A DNA stretch of 14,739 nt from an uncultured Collinsella sp. (GCA_900762015.1 CAAFEX010000111.1:1-14739), one strand, 5' to 3'; numbered from the stretch's first letter, positions 7,213 to 14,290 are shown. Made by a program: numbers and translations. The notes: generated by a model not told the origin, from the sequence alone.

Positions 7213-8319
7213 ATGACTGAAACCATCTTCTCCCCCTCATTTGGAAATCGCCCGTCCTATCTGGTGGGTCGCGGGAACGTGATTTCGACATTCATCTCCG
7301 GTCTTGAGCAGGAGCCGGGCAATCGAGACCGAGCCATGCTCATGCTCGGCCAGCGAGGCAGCGGCAAGACGGTTCTTCTGTGGGAACTTGCCGACCGCGC
7401 ACGCAAGCTCGGTTTTGTTGTCGCCACACCCACCGTAGCCTCCGAAGATATGCTTGAGCGCATTGTTGAAAAAATCCAAGAAGCAGGCGAGCCTTATGTC
7501 AGCAAGCGTCATCTCCCCAAACTTTCTGGCGGTAGCTTGAGCGTCTTCGGCTTCTCAGCCGGTCTCGAGTTCACACGCGATGTGCAGGAGACCAAGAGTT
7601 TCCAGTTCAAACTCACGCAGCTGGCGCGCAAGCTGACCGAGCAGGGGCACGGCATCCTCATCCTTATCGATGAGCTCCAAGCTAATTCACCTGAGATTAG
7701 ACAGCTCGTCACCGCCTATCAAGAGCTGGTCGGTGAGGGACTCAACGTCGCGCTTGTTATGGCAGGTCTCCCGGGAGCCGTCTGTGCAACGCTCAATGAC
7801 CGCGTGCTGACATTCCTCAACCGCGCTCGCAAGGTCACGCTCGAACCGCTTTCAGTCGGAGATGTCGATGCCTATTATCAGCGGGCTTTCGAAGAGCTCG
7901 ACCTTGATATTCCAGGCGATCTTCGCCTCCGTGCCGCTCGCGCAACCCAAGGCTCGCCCTATATGCTGCAGCTCATCGGCTATAACATCGGCAATCGCTG
8001 CAAGACAGGAGAACACGTAACGCCAGAGCAAGTCGACGGAGCTATCGAAGCGTCAAAAGCCGATTTCGAAAACGATGTTTGTGAAACGACGCTCGCCGCG
8101 CTATCGGACCAAGACGTCGCGTTTCTCGACGCAATGACTGATGACGAAGACGCCGTTTCGCGCATTTCCGATGTAGCGAAACGTATGTCAGTCACACCCG
8201 ACTATGCGCAAAAGTATCGCCGGCGCCTCATCGACGCCGGCGTAATCGAACAGGCGCGCCGCGGTTACGTGCGTTTCGCCGTTCCATATATGGCTGACTA
8301 TCTGCGCAGCCAACCCTAG
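7213..8319 (+). CDS. Stand-alone AAA-type ATP-binding protein with C-terminal winged helix, repeat-flanked
   Basis: The 368-residue product has Walker A GQRGSGKT (46-53) and Walker B ILILIDE (148-154; D153, E154). A probable sensor region follows in LVMAGLPG (181-188), then an AAA-lid-like helical part. The last 70 residues look like a winged helix-turn-helix (ISDVAKRMSVTPDYAQKYRRRLIDAGVI). This matches the Orc1/AAA_16-like single-protein ATPases often annotated only as ATP-binding protein. Function is unknown; roles in DNA binding, defence or signalling are all possible. AAAGGAG (7202-7208) lies four bases before the ATG, after a purine-rich A/G leader (7171-7208). TTGACT (7161-7166) could be a -35 but has no good -10. 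The gene is the only gene between the direct repeats, has no partner gene, and appears less GC-rich than its neighbours. It lies on the opposite strand to the genes on both sides. Confidence 0.9.
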   Translation: MTETIFSPSFGNRPSYLVGRGNVISTFISGLEQEPGNRDRAMLMLGQRGSGKTVLLWELADRARKLGFVVATPTVASEDMLERIVEKIQEAGEPYVSKRHLPKLSGGSLSVFGFSAGLEFTRDVQETKSFQFKLTQLARKLTEQGHGILILIDELQANSPEIRQLVTAYQELVGEGLNVALVMAGLPGAVCATLNDRVLTFLNRARKVTLEPLSVGDVDAYYQRAFEELDLDIPGDLRLRAARATQGSPYMLQLIGYNIGNRCKTGEHVTPEQVDGAIEASKADFENDVCETTLAALSDQDVAFLDAMTDDEDAVSRISDVAKRMSVTPDYAQKYRRRLIDAGVIEQARRGYVRFAVPYMADYLRSQP

Positions 8320-8370
8320 GCAGCCACCGCAATGGGGACAGGCACCTTTGTGGTGGTTTGGGCCCGTTTG

Positions 8371-8425
8371 TCTCGATCTGTAACAGGTAGGCCGCCAAAA
8401 CCGGGCCTGGTGTTACAGATCGAGA
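8371..8425. repeat. 55-bp palindrome, copy A2
   Basis: Arms 8371-8385 (TCTCGATCTGTAACA) and 8411-8425 (TGTTACAGATCGAGA) are perfect 15-base inverted repeats around a 25-base centre. Confidence 0.88.
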
Positions 8426-8451
8426 TTGTTCGGCCTGTCCCCTGCAGTTTG

Positions 8452-8506
8452 TCTAAATCTGTAACAGGTAGAGACGATTTGGCCCGCTAGATGTTACAGA
8501 TCGAGA
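8452..8506. repeat. 55-bp palindrome, copy B2
   Basis: Arms 8452-8466 and 8492-8506, with a 25-base centre, differ from B1 by one base (A to G) in the centre. The palindrome sits ten bases downstream of the DUF4867 stop codon on the minus strand. Confidence 0.85.
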
Positions 8507-8515
8507 TGGAAGATT

Positions 8516-9160
8516 CTAGTCGCAGGCGATGTCGAGGTTCTTGCCGACGAGACCTACGTAGCCGCCCTCGGCAGCCTTGGGGCTATCAGCATGGCAGAGA
8601 ACCCACTTGTCGGCCTTCCAATAGCAGTAAGCGTCGCCGGCCGTGGGCATGTCGGCCGCAGCCTCGGGGCGCGGACCGTTGGTGCCGGCGGGAAGCGCCA
8701 CCATCACCTGGAAGCCGCCGTCGTCGACCATGCACGGCGTGTAGTGGAGCGTGGTGTTGAAAACCTCGACAACCTTGCCCGCCGGCACGCGGAACGCCTT
8801 GACGCACGCGGTATCGAGCTTGCCATCCTCGATCTCCCAGCGATGCGCCACGAGCAGGATAAAATCGCGAGCACCCAGGTTGAACTCGCTGGCGCGGTGG
8901 TACTCCAGGCAGTTGAGGCGCGTGTTGTGACCGTTGCACCAGCCGAGCTGGAAGGGACGGCCACCAAACATGAGAAAGCCCAACTTATCGGCATCCTTGG
9001 CGCCCTCGATCTCCGGCGCACTTGCTACGTACTTGCTGCCCTCGGGAATGGGCGTGGCAGAGAGCGCCTCGAGCACGGGCGACGTGAGCTCGGACGAAAC
9101 GTCATCCCAAACGTTGCCATAGGATTTGAACTCGGGATCGTTGACAGAGTAGATATGCAT
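8516..9160 (-). CDS. DUF4867 family protein
   Basis: From the ATG at 9160 the product is 214 residues and starts MHIYSVNDPEFKSYG. AGGAG (9166-9170) is five bases upstream. A GTG at 9164-9166 overlaps that AGGAG and is rejected as the start. The family signature is recognised from memory: the YSVxDPEFKxYG start, FGGRPFQLGWCNGHN, LNCLEYHRASEFN, and VPAGKVVEVFNTTLHYTPC in the middle. The HxxE-like and ALPAGTN patterns suggest a cupin-like beta barrel, possibly sugar-related, but no activity is established. No signal peptide is present, so it should be cytoplasmic. The last 18 codons lie within the direct repeat shared with 6903-7147. It is separated from luxS upstream by a terminator, so it is probably transcribed alone. 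Confidence 0.88.
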   Translation of the reverse strand: MHIYSVNDPEFKSYGNVWDDVSSELTSPVLEALSATPIPEGSKYVASAPEIEGAKDADKLGFLMFGGRPFQLGWCNGHNTRLNCLEYHRASEFNLGARDFILLVAHRWEIEDGKLDTACVKAFRVPAGKVVEVFNTTLHYTPCMVDDGGFQVMVALPAGTNGPRPEAAADMPTAGDAYCYWKADKWVLCHADSPKAAEGGYVGLVGKNLDIACD

Positions 9161-9170
9161 GTTCACTCCT

Positions 9171-9194
9171 GTTCGTAAATGTGACTATACGAAC
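9171..9194 (-). promoter_or_regulatory. Promoter -10 and overlapping operator-like inverted repeat before the DUF4867 gene
   Basis: GTTCGTA (9171-9177) and TACGAAC (9188-9194) form an inverted repeat with a 10-base spacer. It overlaps a -10-like TATAGT (minus strand, 9184-9189). Nearby are the palindrome TTCTAGAA (9196-9203) and a GAGCG...CGCTC hairpin (9211-9228). The -35 is not clear. A repressor binding here would block the promoter. Confidence 0.4.
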
Positions 9195-9244
9195 ATTCTA
9201 GAACAAACATGAGCGATTTTGAACGCTCGTCCTGACCAATCAAC

Positions 9245-9275
9245 AAAAAGGCGCCCCCGCATAAGCGAAGGCGCC
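9245..9275 (-). terminator. Intrinsic terminator of luxS
   Basis: On the minus strand GGCGCC plus TTCGC (9265-9275) pairs with GCGGG plus GGCGCC (9250-9260) around loop TTAT, with two G-T wobbles. TTTTT follows (9245-9249). It lies 29 bases after the luxS stop codon. Confidence 0.88.
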
Positions 9276-9304
9276 CAATGCGCTCGTTTTGGGCGACAAA
9301 GCTC

Positions 9305-9793
9305 TTACGCCTGCTGATAGTGCAGGTGCTTCTCGTCGATATCGGCCAGGTCGCGGTCGAGGTAACGGCGTGCGAGCCAGTTAGCCATGGGAAGGTTCTG
9401 GTCCAAGTAGTTGCCGCACTCCTCAGGAGCGGCACCGGGGACATCGCCCTCAAAGCCAGCAACAAACTCGAACAGCTCGCACACGAGCGGCAGAATCTCC
9501 TCGCTCGTCACCTCGCCAAACACGACGAGGTAAAAGCCCGTGCGGCAGCCCATGGGACCAAAGTAGACAATGCGGCCCGACCACTCGGCATGATTGCGAA
9601 GGAACGTCGCGCCCAGGTGCTCAATGGTGTGGCACTCGGCCGTGTTCATGACCGGCTCCTTGTTGGGCGTGGTCAGGCGCAGGTCAAACGTGGTGACGGC
9701 GGCACCGGTCGCCGGATCGCGGTCGATGCGGCTCACATACACGCCGGGCTCAAGCAGCAGATGGTCAACGGAAAAGCTGGCGATGCGCTCCAT
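9305..9793 (-). CDS. luxS: S-ribosylhomocysteine lyase LuxS
   Basis: The 162-residue product has every LuxS hallmark. The metal site is H55-x-x-E58-H59 in HTIEHLGAT plus C126 in ECGNYLDQNLP. The catalytic cysteine is C83 in FGPMGCRTGFYLV, and the N-terminus (FSVDHLLLEPGVYVSR) binds substrate in known structures. The enzyme converts S-ribosyl-L-homocysteine to L-homocysteine and 4,5-dihydroxy-2,3-pentanedione, the precursor of AI-2. It thus serves both the activated-methyl cycle and, potentially, signalling. GAGAGG (9801-9806) lies seven bases before the ATG. The gene follows a nucleoside hydrolase gene on the same strand, with a long hairpin and a promoter-like sequence between them. The pfs/mtnN nucleosidase that makes the substrate is not in the window. 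Length and motifs are normal. Confidence 0.98.
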   Translation of the reverse strand: MERIASFSVDHLLLEPGVYVSRIDRDPATGAAVTTFDLRLTTPNKEPVMNTAECHTIEHLGATFLRNHAEWSGRIVYFGPMGCRTGFYLVVFGEVTSEEILPLVCELFEFVAGFEGDVPGAAPEECGNYLDQNLPMANWLARRYLDRDLADIDEKHLHYQQA

Positions 9794-9816
9794 GGCAGAT
9801 CCTCTCGATAGTCAAA

Positions 9817-9887
9817 TTGGGACGGGGCTCTTTTAGCTGGTTCGAATGGTCGCACCAATCATACCAGTCAAAAAAGCCCCGTCCCAA
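9817..9887 (-). terminator. 71-base hairpin between the nucleoside hydrolase gene and luxS
   Basis: TTGGGACGGGGCT (9817-9829) pairs perfectly with 9875-9887. The stem continues through TTTT/AAAA and CTGGT/ACCAG with small mismatches and ends in an inner TGGT-CGC-ACCA hairpin. It starts nine bases after the nucleoside hydrolase stop and ends ten bases before the luxS ribosome binding site. Only TTT follows it on the minus strand. It could be a terminator or an attenuator of luxS. Confidence 0.6.
9858..9887 (-). promoter_or_regulatory. Candidate luxS promoter embedded in the hairpin DNA
   Basis: On the minus strand TTGGGA (9882-9887) and TATGAT (9858-9863) are 18 bases apart. The -10 is preceded by TGG, an extended -10 form (TGnTATGAT). 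A start site here would give luxS a leader of about 55-60 bases that lacks the upstream arm of the hairpin. Confidence 0.45.
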
Positions 9888-9896
9888 AAAGACAAC

Positions 9897-10871
9897 TTAG
9901 CCAAGGACACGGGCCATACGCGTCTTGAACTCGGACAGGAAGCGCGGAGCATCCACGGTCAGTGCCACAAGCGTGCTCTTGTCCGGATCGGACAGGCGGC
10001 GCTCATCGCAGATGGTGCGACCGCGGTACTCGCCCAGCAGATCAACACGCAGGTTGCAGCCGAGCGCACCTACGAGCGTGGGGTCGATCGCCACGGCAAC
10101 GGCCAGCGGATCGTGCAGCGCACAACCACCCAGGTAGGGTGCGTTCATCTCGTACGAGCCAATGTAGTGCTCGACCATGCTCGCAAATGCGCAGCCCGCC
10201 ATGGTGCCCGAGCCCGTCCAGCCGGCAATGTCGCGGCGTGTGAGCACCACGCGATGCGTCACGTCCAGACCCACCATGGTGAGCTTACGGCCCGAGCGCA
10301 GCACCGCGTCGGCTGCCTCGGGGTCGCTCGCCATGTTGGCCTCGGCGCCCGCGCTCACGTTACCGGGCACGGTAAGGGCGCCGCCCATCACGACCACGCG
10401 GCCGATGGACATCATCGCCGCCGCATCGCGCTCCAGGGCGAGCGCCAGGTTGGAGAGCGGGCCAGTCGCTACGTAGACCAGATCGGGACCATAGGTGCGC
10501 GCGGCATCAATCAGATAATCGACCGCGGCGTTGCCGTCGGCCGAGGTCGCCCCCACCGGCTCGTAGGGCGACGCGGGCACGCTCGCGCCGCCGATGCCGT
10601 TCTTGCCGTGAATGAGCGCGGTGGACGCCGGCGGCGTATAGGGCTCAGTCGCCTGCAGAGGACGGTCGGCACCCAGGTACACCGGAACCTCGGGGCGACC
10701 CAGCAGATCGAGCACCGCCAGGCAGTTGTGCGCCGATTGCTCGACGCGCACGTTGCCAAAGCACGTGGTGATGCCCACGAGCTCCACCTCGGGGCTCGCG
10801 ATGGCATAGGCCAGCGCCATCGCATCGTCCACACCCATATCCAGATCAAGGATCAGCTTCTTGATTGCCAT
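9897..10871 (-). CDS. Inosine/uridine-preferring nucleoside hydrolase
   Basis: The 324-residue product begins with the family's calcium-binding cluster LDLDMGVDDAMAL (D9, D11, D15, D16), a variant of the usual DxDPGxDD in which Met replaces Pro. Other family segments are GITTCFGNV, LIHGKNGIGG, YVATGPLSNLALAL (the TGPLTN block) and VMGGAL. CALHDPLAVAVAIDP near residue 250 provides the late HDP metal-site motif. The enzyme hydrolyses ribonucleosides to base and D-ribose in the cytoplasm. GGAG (10879-10882) is seven bases before the ATG. The gene follows the ribokinase gene by 30 bases on the same strand, so the two form an operon that frees ribose and then phosphorylates it. RihA/RihB/RihC-type preference cannot be decided from sequence alone. 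Confidence 0.94.
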   Translation of the reverse strand: MAIKKLILDLDMGVDDAMALAYAIASPEVELVGITTCFGNVRVEQSAHNCLAVLDLLGRPEVPVYLGADRPLQATEPYTPPASTALIHGKNGIGGASVPASPYEPVGATSADGNAAVDYLIDAARTYGPDLVYVATGPLSNLALALERDAAAMMSIGRVVVMGGALTVPGNVSAGAEANMASDPEAADAVLRSGRKLTMVGLDVTHRVVLTRRDIAGWTGSGTMAGCAFASMVEHYIGSYEMNAPYLGGCALHDPLAVAVAIDPTLVGALGCNLRVDLLGEYRGRTICDERRLSDPDKSTLVALTVDAPRFLSEFKTRMARVLG

Positions 10872-10901
10872 TGTTCTACTCCGCTTCTCCGTCTTTATCG
10901 T

Positions 10902-11864
10902 TTAACCAAACCAATGTTCAACTTCGGCGCGCGTGGGAATCGATTGCTGAGCGCCCAGGCGCGACACCGTCACTGCCGAGGCGCGAGCACCCGCAGCCAT
11001 GCACTCAAAGAGCGGCAAGCCCTCTAGGCGAGCCGCCGCCAACGCGCCGATAAACGTATCGCCGGCGGCCGTGGTATCGACTACCGTACTCGAAAGTGCC
11101 GGCATGCGCAGCAGCTCGCCGTCATCGCCGAGCGTAACCGACCCGGCGCCGCCCAACGTGATGACCGCAGCTCCGGCGCCCTTGTCGAGCAGCGCATTGA
11201 GCGCGGCGACGCAACTCGCATCATCCGTGGGCAGAATGCCCGTCAGCACCTGGCACTCGGTCTCGTTGGGGCAGACCAGGTCGACCGCGGACCAGGCCTC
11301 CGCAGGCACATCGCAGGCAGGCGCCGGATTAAAGACTGTATAGAACCCGAGCTCGTGAGCGCAAACAAGCGCCTCGGCCGTCGCTACAAGGTCGCATTCA
11401 CCCTGGGCGATAAAGACGCTTCCGGCAGCCGGGGCAATCTTGCTGGCGTCACTATCGAGTTCATCGGCCACCAGACGCCTCAGCGCGCGGGCAACGTCCT
11501 CGCCCGCAAGCGCATGGTTGGCGCCCGGCGACAGCACGATGCGGTTGTCTCCCTCGCAGCGAATGATGGTCGCCGTTCCCGTCTCCACATCATCGCGATG
11601 CACTACAAAGTCACAGTCCACGCCGGCGTCTTGGAGCCCCGCCACGAGCGACGCGCCGAACGCGTCGCGACCGACCGCGCCGATCATGTGCGTGCAAGCG
11701 CCCATACGCGCGGCAGCTACGGCCTGATTGGCGCCCTTGCCGCCGGCGTTGGTGATAAACCCGCTGCCGCCGACGGTCTCGCCCGCACGCGGTATGCGCT
11801 CGCACGCCACCGAAAGGTCCATGTTCATGCTGCCGAACACCGCAACGATGCCGCGATCTGCCAT
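10902..11864 (-). CDS. rbsK: Ribokinase (PfkB family)
   Basis: The 320-residue product starts MADRGIVAVFGSMNMDLSV. GAGGAGG (11870-11876) is five bases before this ATG, so an in-frame ATG 33 bases upstream (11897) is rejected. The substrate-binding segment is GGKGANQAVAAARMG (41-55). The phosphate-binding block is VVDTTAAGDTFIGAL (261-275) with catalytic base D269. NETE (200-203) is the metal/phosphate motif, and LGGAGS (237-242) lies near the nucleotide. It should phosphorylate D-ribose to ribose 5-phosphate with ATP. Sequence length and order of motifs are typical of RbsK; other PfkB sugar kinases, including ones that act on related pentoses, remain possible. It is the first gene of a two-gene operon with the nucleoside hydrolase. 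No clear promoter was found in the 186-bp gap to the divergent acyltransferase. Confidence 0.92.
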   Translation of the reverse strand: MADRGIVAVFGSMNMDLSVACERIPRAGETVGGSGFITNAGGKGANQAVAAARMGACTHMIGAVGRDAFGASLVAGLQDAGVDCDFVVHRDDVETGTATIIRCEGDNRIVLSPGANHALAGEDVARALRRLVADELDSDASKIAPAAGSVFIAQGECDLVATAEALVCAHELGFYTVFNPAPACDVPAEAWSAVDLVCPNETECQVLTGILPTDDASCVAALNALLDKGAGAAVITLGGAGSVTLGDDGELLRMPALSSTVVDTTAAGDTFIGALAAARLEGLPLFECMAAGARASAVTVSRLGAQQSIPTRAEVEHWFG

Positions 11865-12050
11865 GGAAACCTCCTCATCTGCGGGCCTTATGCCCACCGC
11901 AGCCGTCGATCGTGCACTCTCGCACCCCCTATAACTTTAGTTCACTTTGATGTGGACGCGCGCTTGAGCTTGCGCCAGCAGCAAGCATTCACAGGAGCAG
12001 GCAGCTACAATGAAGGCGTGCTGATTATTCTCGTCATTGGATGATGTTTT

Positions 12051-14267
12051 ATGGAACAACTCTCGCAATCGGGCTCGCGCGGTCGACGCCGGACGGGCAA
12101 CGAGCCGGCGCCGCACGAACGCGTGAAGGGCGAACGCCGTGCCAACGAACCGCGACGCACCGTGAGCCCCCATCGTGCTTCTGCCAACAACGCGGGCCGC
12201 GCCAACACTCCCGCCGCGGAGCAGACGCCTGCTCGCCCCAAATCCCGCTACATCCCTGCCCTTGACGGCCTGCGTACGCTCGCCGTCGTCGCGGTGGTGC
12301 TCTATCACCTTAACCTCACGTGGGCGCAGGGCGGTCTGCTCGGCGTCACGATCTTCTTTGTGCTTTCGGGCTATCTGATCACGCGCTTGCTGCTCAACGA
12401 AGTCGCTAAGACCGGCCGCATCGACCTCAAGAGCTTCTGGATTCGCCGCATCCGTCGCCTGGTCCCCGCCGTGGTAACCGTCGTGGTGGTGACCTGCGCG
12501 CTGTGCACCGTCTTCAACCACGTGATGCTCACCAAGATGCGCCCCGACATCTTGCCGTCGCTGCTGTTCTTTAACAACTGGTGGCAGATTGCTCAAAACG
12601 TCTCGTACTTCAATGCTCTGGGCGACCCCTCACCGCTCACGCACTTTTGGTCGCTTGCCATCGAGGAACAGTTCTACCTGATTTGGCCGCCGCTGCTGTT
12701 TGCCATGGTATCCATGCATGTGAGCAAGCCCAACACGCGCCGCGTGGTTCTGGGCCTTGCCGCGGTATCTGCCCTCGCCATGACGGTGCTTTACAACCCT
12801 GCCGCCGACCCCAGCCGCGTGTACTACGGCACCGACACCCGCGTGTTCTCGCTGCTGCTGGGTGCCTGGATGGCCTTTATCCCCGATCGCGACCTGGCGC
12901 CGGTGCGTCTCGCTCATCGTTTGGGGCTCAATCGCTTGGCTGGCGCCGCCAAGCACGGCAAGAACGCCGAGGGCAAACCTGGCGAGAAGGCCGACGAAGC
13001 AGCCGAGACCGCCCCGGCACAGCCGAGCGCCCTCGTGCGTTTTTGGTCCTCGCCCGCATCCATCGATGTGTTGGGCGTCGTGGGTCTGGTTGGCCTTGCC
13101 GCCATGGTCGCGCTCACCAACGGCTACACCGCCTTCCAGTATCGCGGAGGCACGCTGCTGTGCTCGATCCTCACGCTCATGGTCATCGCGGCCTGCGTGC
13201 AGCCCCAGGGAATGGTTGCCCGCGCGCTATCCGCCGAGCCACTCGTGTGGGTTGGCAAGCGCTCCTACAGCATCTACCTGTGGCACTATCCGCTGCTGCT
13301 CCTCATGAACCCGGTCGCCAACATCAACGATACGCCGTGGTGGCAGTACATTTTGCAGGTGTTGTTGGTGGTCGCCGTGGCAGAGTGCTGCTATCGCTTT
13401 ATCGAGACTCCGTTTAGGAAGGGCGCCTTTGGGCGCACCGTCGCCGAATTCCGCGATGGCACCACCACGCCCGCCAACTGGGCACGCACGCACATCCCTG
13501 TCTGCGCAGCCTGCGCTGTCGTGTTGGTCGTTGCACTGGGCGGCCTGATCTTTGTGCCCGAGACGTCTGCGCTGAGCGGCGAGGGCGCCGAAGTTCTGAA
13601 CAAGGAAGCCAAGAACACCGCGCCCACCGACCAGCAGGCGGCCGACGACACCGACAAGGACAACGACGGCTTCCCCGATGGCTCCTACGATCTGCTTATG
13701 ATCGGCGACTCCGTGTCGCTGCGTGCCGTGGACACCTTTGACGGCGTGTTCCCGCACAGCCATATCGATGCCGAAAAGGGCCGCCAGTTCGATGCGGGCC
13801 GTGCGACATTTGAGGGCTATATCCAGCAGAACCTTGCCGGCAAGATCGTGGTCTTTGCCCTGGGCACCAACGGCTTGGTAACCGACGACCAGATCGACGC
13901 CATCATGGCCGATGCAGGAGATAAGCGTATTGTGGTGTTTGTGAACACGCGCAGCCCGCAGCCGTGGGTTGGCTCTACCAACCAGGCCATCGCCAACGCC
14001 GCTACGCGCTACAAGAACGTGCGCGTTATCGATTGGTACGGATACAGCGCTAACCGCAACGACCTGTTCGATGGCGATGGCACGCACCTATCGACCACTG
14101 GCGTGACTGAGTACCTCAACTTGATCCACGATGCCGTCAAGAAGGACCTGCCCGTACACCCCGAGGATCACGTCAACGATCCGCAGCCGGCAGCCGTCAA
14201 GTCTGCCACCGACGCGCTCGTCAATGCGCTCGCTCTCAAGCCGCACAAGTTGGGCACCGACAAGTAA
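12051..14267 (+). CDS. OatA-like membrane O-acyltransferase with C-terminal SGNH domain
   Basis: The 738-residue product has a basic, disordered N-terminus (1-65). An acyltransferase-3 membrane domain follows (about 66-455), beginning RYIPALDGLRTLAVVAVVLYH with the conserved H86. It continues with FFVLSGYLITRLLL, RRIRRLVPA and SLAIEEQFYLIWP, and ends with YSIYLWHYPLLL and RFIETPFRK. A low-complexity charged insert (301-327) interrupts it. After a last helix (about 482-502), an extracellular linker (503-545) leads to an SGNH hydrolase fold. This has S554 in IGDSVS, N607 in ALGTNG, and D676/H679 in DGDGTHLS. This layout fits peptidoglycan or cell-wall polymer O-acetyltransferases: the membrane part passes acyl groups out and the SGNH part transfers them. 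Whether muramic acid is the target is not shown. No strong ribosome binding site precedes the ATG. A -10-like TACAAT (12006-12011) lacks a good -35. Confidence 0.9.
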   Translation: MEQLSQSGSRGRRRTGNEPAPHERVKGERRANEPRRTVSPHRASANNAGRANTPAAEQTPARPKSRYIPALDGLRTLAVVAVVLYHLNLTWAQGGLLGVTIFFVLSGYLITRLLLNEVAKTGRIDLKSFWIRRIRRLVPAVVTVVVVTCALCTVFNHVMLTKMRPDILPSLLFFNNWWQIAQNVSYFNALGDPSPLTHFWSLAIEEQFYLIWPPLLFAMVSMHVSKPNTRRVVLGLAAVSALAMTVLYNPAADPSRVYYGTDTRVFSLLLGAWMAFIPDRDLAPVRLAHRLGLNRLAGAAKHGKNAEGKPGEKADEAAETAPAQPSALVRFWSSPASIDVLGVVGLVGLAAMVALTNGYTAFQYRGGTLLCSILTLMVIAACVQPQGMVARALSAEPLVWVGKRSYSIYLWHYPLLLLMNPVANINDTPWWQYILQVLLVVAVAECCYRFIETPFRKGAFGRTVAEFRDGTTTPANWARTHIPVCAACAVVLVVALGGLIFVPETSALSGEGAEVLNKEAKNTAPTDQQAADDTDKDNDGFPDGSYDLLMIGDSVSLRAVDTFDGVFPHSHIDAEKGRQFDAGRATFEGYIQQNLAGKIVVFALGTNGLVTDDQIDAIMADAGDKRIVVFVNTRSPQPWVGSTNQAIANAATRYKNVRVIDWYGYSANRNDLFDGDGTHLSTTGVTEYLNLIHDAVKKDLPVHPEDHVNDPQPAAVKSATDALVNALALKPHKLGTDK

Positions 14268-14290
14268 CCTGCAGCGCAAACTTCCCACAT

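Larger units (their letters stand above)
8324..8570. repeat. Right copy of the ~245-bp direct repeat flanking the ATPase gene
   Basis: It begins five bases after the ATPase stop codon and ends inside the DUF4867 gene, supplying that gene's last 18 codons. The order of parts is identical to the left copy: REP-like hairpin, palindrome A2, palindrome B2, gene end. Palindrome B2 lies just downstream of the DUF4867 stop and may serve as its terminator. Confidence 0.92.

Noticed and set aside
6950..8506. CRISPR array
   Set aside because: The repeats are palindromes arranged as two pairs 1.4 kb apart. The intervals are not unique spacers and no cas gene is present.
6903..8570. Composite transposon or insertion sequence
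   Set aside because: There is no transposase, no terminal inverted repeat at the segment ends and no short target-site duplication. The flanks are direct repeats that contain host gene sequence.
9817..9887. SAM or SAH riboswitch upstream of luxS
   Set aside because: A riboswitch there would make metabolic sense, but only one long hairpin is visible and none of the conserved core sequences or junctions of the known classes was recognised.
11355..12044. A 229-codon plus-strand open frame opposite the ribokinase gene
   Set aside because: It is antisense to a clear PfkB kinase, has no domain and ends in the intergenic gap.
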